NCBI RefSeq assembly: GCF_000002235.5
Contig: NW_022145543.1
Coordinates: 1,488,001 to 1,552,000, forward strand
DNA: 64,000 nucleotides
Origin: Strongylocentrotus purpuratus
Taxonomy: Eukaryota; Echinodermata; Echinoidea; Camarodonta; Strongylocentrotidae
Direction: 5' to 3'
Position numbers and translations under genes: made by a program. The notes under the pieces are model-generated. The model did not search any database. It had not been told where the DNA came from and saw only the letters and a program-made list of their open reading frames with translations. This document shows positions 14,683 to 28,700 of this stretch, piece by piece. Position 1 is the stretch's first letter, and each line of letters starts with the position of its first letter.

Positions 14683-15392
14683 CATGTAACTGAATTTAGA
14701 GAATTACCTCACCATGCCCCAACAAACTCTACTACGTCGAGATCCAATGGAGGGAGATTGACTTGATCAATACTGGATGCTCTTCACACTATAGCCATCA
14801 ATGTAAGCACCTGCTTTTGACAAAAAATATTTGTGCGGATAATTTTTTCAGTGCGGCCCGCAGTTCGGGTGGAAAATTAATAGACGTAATGGAGTGGAAA
14901 AGAGGGATAACCTGGGGAATCAGATTTCACACATTTCAAGGTGATGTCTCTGCACAATACTTGTGGACAGTATTTGTAAAAGCATGAAAAATCCAGTTAA
15001 AATGGATAGAGTTGGTTCATGGAATTCTTTAATGCAGTGTCGGCCTTTTCATCCATTTAAAATCACCATAATTCTGTAATGAAATGAATTTAAATCATGT
15101 CAAAGAGTAAACCCTTTCCTCATGACTTTTTTATTTATAGAATTACAGTCATTTGTATAGGAAAAGAGGTTGACATTTGACACTCCAAAAATCATCTGAC
15201 TTTGCTGTGCAAGGCCTAATTTGGTCTGTGTTTTTCGTCAAATGTGATGTTTAAATGTGAACAATCCTGAATGTTTCCAAAGGCACGTCCACAATAATTA
15301 GTTTCCAAACATTTATCATGACAACATGCCAATGACTCTCAGTGGTGGCGAAACACGAGGAATATGCTCATTACTTCCTGGGCACTCGTGAT

Positions 15393-15766
15393 CAATAGGC
15401 CTGTCCTCATCAGCTCGAGATTGCCAAAAAGCCCGCTATTTCTGATTTGGGAAATAATCCAGAAGTTACAAATCGCGTCTTCATCAGCTCGAGACTTGAC
15501 CCCGAAACTTGAAACCCGAGCTCGGGATATTTTGCTCAGCGTTCGCTCATAGTGCGAGACTTCGGACTGGTAAAGACACACCGGACAAAGAACGGGATAT
15601 TTTGCAAACTAGCCCAAGATATCTTGGGATGATTAGCTTGACCAAATATCCCGGCAATTGCAACTTCGGGCTGATGTAGACGCAAATTAACTGGATAATT
15701 TGGGATTGGGATAGTTCAAATAGCGGGATATTTGGCAATCTCGAGCTGATGAGGACAGGCCTATTG
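15393..15766. mobile_element. 374-bp MITE with 36-bp perfect inverted repeats
   Basis: The first 36 bases (15393-15428, starting CAATAGGCCTGTCCTCATCA) are the exact reverse complement of 15731-15766, and similarity continues inward through CCCGCTATTT. An internal CTTCATCAGCTCGAGACTTG (15479-15498) repeats the terminal motif. No transposase; superfamily not assigned. Confidence 0.85.
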
Positions 15767-18700
15767 TGTCAATTTCTCTTGACCACAATGACCATAATAG
15801 CTAACATGTTTGATCACCTTTTAGTAATGAACAAGACTTTCCTTTACCAAGTGTATATCACATAGGTTTGTTCACATTTTCACCTACATGTAAAACTACT
15901 AAAATCACACAAATAATGTAGTGTTATTTTAACAAAGGCAGGAAATATCTCAGTATGTGAACAGAGAAAATACTTGTCATGAGAATTCTCTAAGTGTGAA
16001 TATTTAAAATAGTGGCCATAGTAAGCAGTAAGCTGTGCAAATGTTTTATAAATGCCGTACTTGAATTATTTTCTTGATCATGGAATTATTTTCTTGATCA
16101 TGGAATTATTTTCTTGATCATGGAATTAAAAAGTTTGATCTATAGAGTTCAAAGGTAATTAACAAAGAAATATGAGTGCTTTAGAGTGCTCTAATAAAAA
16201 GCTTTAAAATTGCAGGAAATTGCTTACAAAATTGCTTACAAAATTAGGAGCAAGATAAGAGAGTTACTACAGCTATACAGGTACAGTGAAGATCAAAATG
16301 GCATGGCATATGACCTTTTTTCTTGTAAATCATGTCTTGTTTAGATTAGACAATGTGGCTGCCAACTGGATAGAACGTAAGACTCAAGGAAAATGGAGTT
16401 TGGAGACATCGTTACACATCTTTGTGAAATCATGTACTAGTATTCTACGATGCAAAAGTAGCACTATTTTTTTTTTACCAATTGCCATTTCCAAGAGGTT
16501 GATGCCCTGTAAGCATTTAAGATAAAAGAACGAGCTCCATTTTCCATTTGTGTGCTTCGATCATATCAAATCAAATACTCAATATACTTGTCATGTTCAG
16601 TTTTTCAGACTAGGTTTCCAAAGCTCACTTCTTCAAAGCATACATATGGTTGTCACTTAATTACCAATAACAACTTGATCACACTGATTTTCAATAACGC
16701 ACAACTGTATACAATTTACATGTACACTCATTATTGCTCAATGAAGTAAATTTTAGTCTTGTTGGTATTTAAGTGTCAACCCCATAAATATCGAGCATAA
16801 AAGATGTTTGCTTACGGGAGCTCTCTTGGGATATGCTGGAGTAATTATTAAAGATTTTCTTCTTTACATAAATTTTATTTTTACATTTTACTTTCCAGAG
16901 GTGATATGCTTGCTGCTCTCATGTACACGCTTCACTGCTAGGCATTTCTTTTGAATTGCTAATCAAAAAGAAAGATCTATGGACTGCGGCTCTTTTGTTC
17001 CTTTTTGTTTGTTCCATTAATCCCAAATCTTTCAATTTTAATATTCTACTTTGTTCCATCAAGTGAATGTACATAGACAAGAAACCACACACAGAAGCCA
17101 AAGTCTACAAAGCTAAGCTTAATTATATATCTTTTTGTCTTCCAATATTTTTTACATTTCAAAATGTACTTGAATTCAGCAAAAACCCATTATCGCACTT
17201 ACACACTACAGCCACAGCTAGAATCATATAATAATCATTATGCAAAAATATATATAGTTGGCTGTACAAAATATTAATAATTGTAGGCTCAAATTTCTAC
17301 ATCTTTACAGCTCAAATACTACATGTACATATACAGAAAGATTTAAACAGCAACAACAAAAATATGATTTGCGAGTCCAAGTGGTTGAGACTCAAAATAT
17401 AACAAATATTCACAACAATAGCCCCTGTACAGCTTATGTGAAAGATTGTGATCTCATGTCATGTGGTGACCTTTGACCTCTGGCTTCGACTCCCAACTCT
17501 GCCGTTCAATTATGAAAAGGGGCAGGGCTATGAAAACATACAGCACATGTTTATTGGCTTGTTATACTCTCTGAGGTCATGTATTAAAAATAGCAGCAGA
17601 ATAAACATATCTATTTTATAGCAGTTACAGCAGTATACCAAAGATGACGTGATACTTTCTAGATTTGACTCAAATTTCATTTGTGATGATTTGAGCAATG
17701 TCACCTTGAAAACATATGCATTTGTGAGTCATAACTTCATGAAATTATGCCACTGCAATGCAGTGATCACATGCTTTTATGCAAGACCAGTGTTTTATAT
17801 TCATCCAAGATGAAGAAAAACTTAATCGAATGTTTTGACTGGATTCCAAAGGAACTGGAACTTCCCTGGCCTTGTGTTACAAAACAATTGTGAGCTTCTT
17901 GAAGCATTTGAGACTGTGCTAACACAAAGTGCATACCTATTTTAAAGAGAATTAAAAGGTTTCTTAGGGTGAATAGAAGGATTAAGGGGAATCTATTTAA
18001 TGTTTATCACAGGAAGCTAAGGGGAGACAAAAAAGGGGGATGGAATTTTAGAATAATTAACCTTTTGAATACATAGTATTTTAAGATTCAAGATAACAAG
18101 GCAGAGCTTGAACACATTTCAAAAGGCTGTGTCATTAGACTCATTGAAAATGATAGGGGAAAATGGAACTGTAACAAGTATAAATAAATATTGTGGAATT
18201 ATAGAATAATCAAGCAATAATCAAGCAATTAAAAGCATGTTTCAATCTACACAGGTCAGGTTTATAAGAAAGCAGAAAGATCTTCACCATGATTTGCACA
18301 ATGAACTGTACAGTATAGATTTTGAGAGTATCAAAAGTCAGTTTGACTACTGGAAAAAGTACTCTCACATGTCTATGTCTGCCTTGGTGCAATATCATCA
18401 AACAGCTTCCTCCAAATATTGTGTTTTGTGATGGCTTTCAAGAGGTATTTGAAGGCATGCTCCTCAAGCTGAACTCAGCAAGTTATTTTTCATTTAATCC
18501 TCAGGTGAGCTCTAAGGACGACCACTAGGAAGGTAAGAAAGTGGCATTTCATTTTTCAAATCTTAAGCGAACACCGGTTCCGTTTCAGAATGCTGAGTCA
18601 TTACGAGAAGATGATGATTATCTCTCGGCCATGTTTAAGACAGCGAGAGAGAAAGGAGAAATCAAATTTAGCTGGATCATTGATTTCATCTCGGGGTGAG

Positions 18701-21700
18701 GGGATACGAGGAGACTAATCTCATTACCTGTGACATATCCAACCCGACGTGAAGGAACTCTTCGGCACCCTCCCAGTGAGAGGGGACAAACCGTCTGGAC
18801 AGACATGAGAGAGAGGTGGTGAACTGTGAGGAATGGCACTACTTAGTGGGTGTCTGTCTTGATACTGAGGAGACCCGGCCCTATTCATGCAATATTAATT
18901 CAGAAGAAAAAAAACTTGTAGGCCTATACATGTAAAATCAAACCAGTTTCAGCAACCATCTGTACCAACAAACCACCTATTTCTACAAAGATTACAGTTT
19001 TAGACTCCCTTGTGCACCAGAACATCAGTATGACTGAAAACTATAAGAGGAACCACTTGCCTATAAAGAGCACTTTTATCATCTCCCTTGACTTTAGTGG
19101 TCTTTGTATAAAGGTATTACCATATTAACACTCCATAGGAACATGAATAATTGTCTCTGGATAAGTGTAAAGGTTCCTCATGTAGGTTTGAACAAGGAAT
19201 ACTCTCCAAGAAAAACAAGAACAGTTTGTGTTGACAGGTTGTCTCTATAAACAGGTCCCCTTTACTACAAGCTTCACTGAGAAATAAACCGAAGAGAGAA
19301 GATTGGCAGTCTTCATTAGCTGGTGGTCTTTATAAACAGGTCCACCTCCCCCCCCCCCCCTACCCAATGCAATACATATTTCAAAAGAGAACACCACTTT
19401 TAGTATAAATTGTTGTTGTCAGTATAATGAAATTACAACTGTATATTCACACCAAAAAATACCCTACAAATATGCATTCATGTTGAGGTGAAAGGCTCAA
19501 CTCTGTGGAATATAAATAACCTACTTCCCTATAACCATCAAAAAAGGGAATTTCAATTGATCCAGTCAAACGCTGTGATTCAAACTAGCACTTGATAGAT
19601 ATGTTTTCATAACGACTGTCATCACATGATGAGGAAATCCTGTCACACAGACCAATACCATCACGATGGGATAAGTATGTACGCTACACTGAGAACATCA
19701 TCATAGTCTGTGTCTATTTTATTTCCCCTTTTAAGCTTATCATGGACTACTTTTGGTAATTCCCTCCTGGAAAGAGACAAACGGTAAACCAAATGTAGCA
19801 ATGCAATCAACCCTGCTTTAGCAACCACCTATATATAAACTTTATAAAAGAGTATACCATATACCGGTATTTTGTTTCCTTTGATCGGTGTTTCTCACTA
19901 AAACCCATACTAAAATCCGTACATCCAAAAGAGGGGAATAACCATTGATTAAGTTTACAAGAATTTAGGAAAGCTGCAGAGATCATGATGAAACGGCATT
20001 CATACATGTGCTTTGCACTATAAAAAAAAAAAATCAAGTTTTGAATATCTTTGAAATACCTTTCATATCTCTTCACATTCTCAGGGCTCCACACGGACGT
20101 TTTTTTGGCAGGGGGTCCAGATCTGACTTTTTAGATGCATGTGCCCTATGAAAAGATTTTCAACATTTTGGGGGTCCCGAGTCCTGACCCAAATATTGGC
20201 AGCCCATGTGTCCTGGGCGCATGCCAGTGACTTTCATCTACATGCAAATGCTCAATGCAACTGTTATTGTACAGCCCAATATTTCAAACTGAATCTTTTA
20301 TTTCCATACATGTACATTCATCAAAGAGCCACTTAATGACAGCTCCACATAAATCCCCCATTGTACATGAAGATGGCATTGTAATCTATCAACCATGTAT
20401 ATGTACTCTACTTGAATGAAGTGAAGTGGCTCTTGGCCGTACCTTTACCAGCAAATTTGTGTTCATGTCTACCGTCTAAATATGGAATACTTTCCAGCTC
20501 CCACCAGCCAATATGGATGCCCTTGATAAATATTCCTGGCATCATAATTATACAGACATATAGGTATCGGTGTCGGTATTTAAGGACTTCTCTACAACCT
20601 TGATACATGTACATGTGATGATTATACTTGAGTTGTAGTGTGTTGACGTCATAAAATATATAAAAGTGGGTGTAAATTATGTCCTGCTGATGTTGTGGTA
20701 TATTTTACTGTTTATTTTAGTATGCACAGCTATCCTAAGGAGTTTTTTTTTCAATGGGGTTTTGAGGATAATATAAAAAATCATTATTACAATTTGTTTT
20801 TCTTATAAATTAAAAATATATCGAAGATTAGCAGTGTCGTGCAATCAACTGACTTTGACAAAAAAAGTTTATATTTCAGTTGGGTTCAAACTTAATGCAC
20901 TTTCATTGAGTCTTAAACTTATTTGCCAATTTGGATAGTTGAAAAAAAAAAAATCTATTGATTCAATTTTCTAAACCAAAATATCAAATCTGATTTCTGA
21001 AAACTATGAAGATCTACCTGTATATGGTTATACTTGATTTGTCAAATTACACCAAGCTGACAAATAACTGGATATAAAGATTTGATTGCTAATTATGGCA
21101 TACAATGTACACTACATTGTATGCTCTCTCCCTGGGCATGCAAACTTGTATTACCAGTTACTGAGAAATTGATCGATAGGGAAACTACATGAACTTTACA
21201 TGTATATATACAGTGTATGTTTACTTTGAATAAGTACCATACATGTACCATACAAATCTTTTGACATAGCTGATCTGACAAACAAGTTTTTGAGTGACGT
21301 TACCCTTTAAGACCATTCCTCACATTCACACAGTTCCTATTCAATCTCACAGCCCCAGGCTTCAAACGAAACACTGATATCCGCTTCCCTAAATGTTAGT
21401 GCGATGGGGGCGTAATGCCGCAGCTCTTCAAATGAAAGTCCATTTTCAGCCAACTGTATCTCAATATAGATTGGGAAGGAAATATAGGTCAAGTTTGACG
21501 GAGTCGATTCAAATTAGAACCTAGAAAGACTGATTTTTACAAGGGTACACGTATATCTCCAGGGGCGTCCACTAAATTGGCATGTTCATGACATTTCTAA
21601 TGAAATTGTGAGATTCTACACCAATTCCACAGGATAAGCACCTACGTGTACATACACTAAAGCACTGCTCAAACATGGACATGTTTTGTGGGAGAAAGAG

Positions 21701-22559
21701 GAAGGAACCTGCAGAAAAAAATATTTGCCCATAACAGTATGTGAATGTCACTCAATGTTATGCATGATATGTTTCCAACAAAGCCAGATGAGGATATGCA
21801 ATGGCCCGGCTGCCATGTTTTTGTAGTACAGGGGTCGGAATTACAACATGTAAACCTTATTCTTTTAGGAGAACGCTAGAAAGTTATCTGCTGAGAGACA
21901 TGACCTCAATTTGGGAGTGTAACATGACTTTTTAACTCACATCTTGTCATTTTACTAGAAAGTCATCTGTTGAAAGCCATAAGTTTGTGATCTTGATTGA
22001 GTTTGTGATCTTGATTGAGTTAGTAAAACGATACTTACTTGTGTCATTTGACATTATGTACCTGGCTAGCTAGAGTATGAATGCTGGTACATGCAGGTAT
22101 ACATTGACATCTAATGCACATGTACTGTATACATTGTAGGTGACAGAGGGATGATGTTACAAACTACATGTATAGCATGCTACTGTGCGTTTAGTCTGCA
22201 GAAGTTTTAATGACTTTCTTCAGATGCAAGAGTCAATTCAACCTACCTGTCTAGCTTCTACAATTGAAAACAATTGAAAATGCAGCATACATGTACAGTA
22301 TACATCTAATTGATCACATTTCTCTGAAATCAAATACACTGAATGATTTTAATCGTGATTTTTCAATCTTTGGAGTCTGGTCACCAACATGACATGAGAG
22401 CAACATCTGTAGTTTCCCACATGCGACACTTAGTATTAAGCAGTACAGAAAATTGCAAATTCTTTTCCTAAGATATAATACATTTTGATATAACAGCAAA
22501 ACAAAAATGAGCAAAAAGATCTGAAAGCCGATGCGATCCTCAGAATGGATCAATCAGCG
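15767..22559. other. long non-coding stretch, possibly G-alpha 3' region
   Basis: No protein gene recognised. Contains a 20-bp tandem repeat at 16061-16128, degraded MITE-like motifs at 18940-19345 and frequent TACATGTA. Downstream of the minus-strand G-alpha gene, so part may be transcribed. Confidence 0.4.
16061..16128 (+). repeat. 20-bp tandem repeat, 3.4 copies
   Basis: TGGAATTATTTTCTTGATCA is repeated three times almost exactly (the first copy starts TTGAATT), with a partial fourth. Confidence 0.95.
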
Positions 22560-22746
22560 CTGATCTTCTTTACAACTTTATGTTTGTTCCAATCTTGTTC
22601 CAATCTTGTTCCAATCTTCTTTGACAATAACAAATTCCAAGCTCCTCTGTGAATGAAGGTATAAAAATTGCCAGATGGACTCCACCGAGCTAACACAGAG
22701 GGGTATTTATGGGACTAGGCACTAGGAAAAGAAAGGAGAGTTTGCA
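22560..22746 (-). other. proximal 3' UTR of the G-alpha gene with 12-bp repeats
   Basis: Sequence immediately downstream of the G-alpha stop. It contains three tandem copies of a 12-bp unit (TTGTTCCAATCT on the plus strand, 22584-22618). The transcript end cannot be placed from sequence alone. Confidence 0.4.
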
Positions 22747-25700
22747 TCACTGCAACATCAATCGCTTGAGGTTCTCTTGAAGGATAGTGTCCCGTACTGC
22801 TTGAAACACATATCTGATGTTGTTAGTGTCCACGGCCGTTGTGAAGTAGTGGAAGAGTGCCTTGCTGCCGCGTTCCCTGCGCCTTACGTCAAACATCTTG
22901 AGGATGAAATTCTGAACGTCGTTCATCGAGTGCGGGTCCCCCTGGAAGTTGGGGAAGTAGTCCTTTATGCTAACATGCTTGATCTTCTCCTCTAGCAAGT
23001 CCGTTTTGTTGAGGAAGAGGATAATGGAAATACTGGCGAAGCACTTGTGGTTGACGATGGTGTCAAAGATGTTGCACGACTCCAGGAGACGGTTGGTGAT
23101 GCGGTCCTCCATGAGGACCTGATCAAACTCACTTGACGATGCCAGGAAGAGGATGGAGGTCACGCTCTCAAAGCACTGGAACCACTTCTGCCGTTGCGAG
23201 CGCTGGCCGCCGACGTCAACGAAGCGGAAGGGCACATTCCTGATGTCGATGACATGCTCCTGGAAGGCTTTGGTGGCCTTACGAGAGTGGAGGATATCAG
23301 TCAGGCTTGGTATGTAGTCCTGGAAGGCAACAGATGAGAAATAAGCAGTTTTAGAAAGGGGATCACACAGATGCTTGCAAGAGTACAGTACATGTACAAT
23401 ATTGTCATGTGCTCAGCAGAAGGGGACGAACGGATTTTCGTCACATTTCTAAACTGTTTCATTTTTATTGATGAATTATTATATAAAATCAATGTTAACA
23501 ATTTGGAAAATGCATTGGTATAGACTAAAATGGTTGCAAAAGAAGTTGAGAAACAATCATATTTTTTTCAACATCCTAAAAGTATATCTGCTGTCCCCAC
23601 ATCTAATGTACATGTGCCCTTCTGCCAAGCATGCAACAATATTCTCAGAAATGGTCATACAAAACAGATGAGACCGAGACAGAATCAAAACAATAATCAA
23701 ACATAAAAGTTCCAATGTACAATTATAGATTTTAAAATTCAAATAGATATTGTACAGTTCCCATAGATTCAACATTTGATCAATAGGCACTTGTACTCAG
23801 TACTTGTTGAAGATCAAATATGTACCTCACATTTATTCTCCTACTGGCCTCCTACTGACAAGAGCAAAGCATCATCTACAGGTATTTGTATAGGCACATT
23901 GTACATGTACACCTGTACATGTACATGTACATGTACGTTGGCCCGGCAATGCAAAGACAGGTGAATTTGTGCATACCGTAAATCTCTGTGTATAAGATGC
24001 ACCTTTTTTCCGCCGAAATTTTTTTTTTGAAAGTCGGGGGTGCATGTTATTCACAGGTACAATTTTTTTTTTTTTTTTTTTTTTAAGTTTTGATTTATGC
24101 CTCTCCACCTGGCATTGTGCCTGGCAATGTCTCCCAGCTCAGTCATGGAAACAAGAACAACACTATACCTGAATGTTTGGATTTCTGTTTGGACTTAATA
24201 GAGAAAAATTTGTCTGTCATCTTTAGTTTTAAAAACTGTATTGTTACTAATATTTGTGACAAGTTCATAAGCAAAAATCAGCACCTTCAACAGCACCTCA
24301 CAGTAAAATAAAGGTCCTTCACGCTAGGTTTTTTTTAACACAGACCTGACTTGCTGCCTACGGAGTCGACAAAAAAAAAAATTCTCAGCTCCAAAAATAG
24401 GGGTGCGTCTTATACTGCGTGACGTACGGGACCACAGCGTCCCGTACGTCACGCAGCACATTAATTACATTTAAAATTAATTAAAAAATTGGTCAGAACT
24501 AAAACTTTCCACAAATGAACTAGCCCATAATAGCCACAGACTCATACCAAAAGATAGCCATATAAATAATTTCATCTGTTGTTATTTCTTGTTTAAAGTC
24601 TCTAAATGTCCCGTACGTCACAATCCAAATAGCTTGGACCTGCCCACTTTAGAAACTACATGTACATGTACATGTACATACATTATCAATATTAATATGG
24701 AAACATTACGTACTACCCTTCATGTCTGGTCAGTAATAATATAAAAAATGTGCCGAAACTAGAAAATTGGCAATAATTTAATATCTTGTCATCCTTTAAA
24801 TCACATAATCCTAAAAAGCGGAATATGAATGCAATTTCCCACACTTCGGTAACCCAGTTCTTTGTGGCTAACAATAAAACATCCAAGTGCAAGTGCAAGT
24901 GCATGTGTATTGTGTAGTGTATATGGATTTTGGAAAATATCCAAACTTTGGATCAATTAAAGATTATGATAATGCTAGTTCTCAACTTACCTTTCTGCCT
25001 ACTCGATCAATTTCATCCAAGAAGTACTTAACAGAGTCAGCCTGCAAATGGGAAGAAAGAAAGGCATTCGATAGTGACGTATACATGTACATATAAGTAA
25101 ACAGAATTAGAGACACAATAAGGAAATATTATTCTATTAATACTTTCAAGGGTTTCATTTTTTTTCTCCATTTCCCCATACATGTAGGTCCATAACACAA
25201 ATACTGAATAGTGAATACATGTACACAGTATATGCACATGTACATGCCGACCGAAATGCACATGTACACATGTATACAGTTGTACATGTACATGTAAATA
25301 GTGAGTAATTGTAAAAGAATATTGTTAAAATAGTCTGTGTATATACAATGTAAATGTTCATGTAGTACTTCAACAACATTTCAAACAAGAAATATCTGTT
25401 GTATCAAACTGTATGTACAGTATATGTACCGGTATAGTGTTATCCTACAGTACCCATAAATCAATTCGTCGATGGATGCACAAAATTAATCATTTCTTTG
25501 GGGAAACAGCGATTTGCATACAAGTACATGTACAGTACTTGTAGTATTAATGCAATGATTCTTTTTTATTTCATAGCAGATCTGGGTGAAGGAGAGTTTA
25601 TTAGCGCAGTTTGCACCCAATAAATGACATCCTGAATGGCTGAAGGGAACCATAAGTTTGTCATTTCTCCTCAATACATGGAGATGATGCAGAGGGTGTC

Positions 25701-28700
25701 TGTTGCCATAGTAACAGATCAGTCATGTCGTAAACAAGCTTTCCGTGCATATGGGAAGTAGAGAAACTATGGTATCACAATGGAAAACATGTTATGGGGA
25801 ACTGACCATACATGTATGTAATATTGGCATGCTCTCTCGATAAATTAGATAACATGACATACCGAGTTTATACTAAATGTTTTTTTTTTTTTTCAACAAG
25901 AGTTTTTACATGTATTCATTTTAAATGTGGACACTCACTGCACATGCATCGTACAAGTTACAACACAAACATTGAAGGCCTACAGTACATTTGTACATGA
26001 TCTAATGGCCAAATGTGCATTTTTACTGTACATGAACTCTTGTATATTTAGTTTAGACAATTTATCTAAGACGATGTGTTTAAATGCACAGAGCCACAGA
26101 ATGAAGAAACGATATGTTTTCTGTATTGCACGAGATGTTTTGTGTGACACCTTCCATTATTACACTACCCTTTAAGTTCAACCTACACGTAGGCTATCCT
26201 GGATACTCCACTGCACAAAGAGGAAGTACTAGCTTTAAATCATATGTCTAGAAGCACTTCAGTTCAAGTATAAATCTGACAATGCTTTAGAGGTCCCTCC
26301 TCCCTTTAATACTGTACATGTACATCTTCATCAAAGATTGGAATTGATTTGATTTTGATTGAAAATATTCATGAAGCATACTGCAGTTTGGATAGTGCCA
26401 TAGTAAAAGGAGCCTGAACATCCATAGTTTTGTTCGTTTCCAGAATTCAAATTTGATTGTATGTTGGTTTAGAACATTCTAAATTAAAAACTATTCTGTA
26501 TGATGTGACTTTCACTCATGTGTGTAGTGCCAGGTGGTGGACAGCTATTATATGGGTAAACAACATGAGAAGGTATAGTATAGCAACATATTTGTGTCTT
26601 TAAAATGTGAATAGAATATCCCCCAAAACAATCTAAGAAGTTATTGGATATAACAAGTAAGAAACATTTTTAAGTGTAATTGATGGAATTTCAATAGTAC
26701 CTGTACGCCTGTCGACTATTTCCCAATTATTTCCTGGGAAATTGCCAGCCCTGTAAAATGTACATGATTGATTTCTCACGATGATGATAGACTGGGCATC
26801 ATGTTTGAAAATGTTGTTTTAATGTATTCACTTCCCTGTTCTTTAGAAACTTTATTTACTGTACGTACAACACATGTAATGGTAACAACCCAAACAAAGG
26901 TGTCATAGTCGAGTGGTTTAGAGTTAGACACAGGACTGGAGATGTGAAGGTGGTGGGTTCAATCCCGGTGCAGCACTAGTGTCTATTGGCAAGACAGTAG
27001 TAGGATAACAGGACTACAAGAACTAAAGATGTATCCGCATCCTGTCTACCGGTAACCCTTTACAGTATGAGTCGTTAAGTACTGCATAGAGCTGGTTTCG
27101 ATTCTACAGTATACAACTATACATGTACAATGTAGGCAAAATCTGTTGAGCCCAAGTCCTACTAGCGGAATTACAAAATATTATTCATCAGGATGAAAGA
27201 TAATGGCAGTAAAGAGCAAAAGAACTACATGTAACCCTGTAACCGATCATTGAATCAGGGGCAGATCGTTGGCCGATCAGGTGAAATCGGACAATAAATT
27301 CCTATCACCTATCAATGAAAATGATTGGAAAAAAATCTGCAGATTTATAAAAAAAAAATAATGTCGAAAATTTTGGGCTATCAAATGCCAAAAAAAAAAA
27401 ATAGCTGGGATTATTTTGTCATTTGGATTTGTTGTAGACCATGTTTGTTGATATTTAGTGCCTTTTCATGACTTTGAAATTAATAATATTGGTCTAAGAG
27501 AAGAGGCAAATCATGCGAGCCGCCATCTTGGATTATAATGTAAGCACACATTTGTTGTCCATTGTCATTAAAATCCAAGATGGCAGCTCGCAAGTTTTGC
27601 CTCTGTTCTTAGACCAATACATGTAGCCCCCCCCCCCCATGTATGTTTTTTGTATGGTGCGTCATTTGTAAACATAAACAGCTGAAGCTAAAATGATAAC
27701 CGGCCAGATATTTTTGTAACTTGTAATTGGTTGTCATTATCCATTTAAAAAAAATTGCCCCTGGTTCATCAAAAAATTCCTCCTTGATCTGGTTAAATCC
27801 CCATGGGCAAGAGGCAACTTTTAAAACTAAATGCCCCTTGCTCCTGGTCCCTTATTTCAGGCTTGTGTACAAGTACATTTACTTGTAGTATGCCGTCTGT
27901 TGAGAGCCAGAAGGGTATTAACTCTGTGGAAAACTATCCTCCTTCTTGCTCTAAATAGGCACTGTTAAGTAGTGTTGGTAATAGTCCTGTCTAGGGGATT
28001 ACCGCTGAAAAGACACAGCCTGTCACAGACACGAGTACATATTCTACCACTAGTATAACCACTTGTTGGAGCAAAGGAAATCAACCTCTCAGCTCTCACC
28101 TTCCTGGTCCTACACTGTACTCACAAGCCTGCATAACCCACATTCTACACATTGAAGAAAGTCCACAGGGCCTTGTGTGACACCTGCAGGCATTCAGGTC
28201 ACGATGAAATATGTGGCAAAAGTCAAGTTTCATTGACAATGTCAAAACACAAACTTCAAGTTCAGGTACCTCAAAGTTGGTTGGAAAGACCTGTTAACAT
28301 ATCACACACAAAGTTACTCTCATTTGGGATGCCTCTTCCTAAAGTGCCTTCTACTATCAGGCGTACATGTGTACAGTACATCAAGATCTACAAGTACTAA
28401 TGTAGGTCTACATAATGTACAGACACCTGTTTCACTACTACATGTACAAAGGTAGTCCATTTGTTGTTATGATAGGAACACATCAGGCTCGCCAAAATCT
28501 AAGTCTGGACTCTGGAAACTCTGCATGCATTTACCTGTACCTGTACTGTACATCTACAGGTACCTGTCAAAACCACACTGAGGCTGAGTCAGTGGTACTG
28601 CTGATTCACAGGTAATCAGTTAATCCATTAAAATGTACAGAGGTGAACCACTGCTTAAACCAGAGCTGATCTTCTAGATAGTTTCCATACCAAGGGCTCT

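Noticed and set aside
18618..18839. 73-aa minus-strand frame in a GC-richer patch
   Set aside because: No splice or family evidence; looks like a chance frame.
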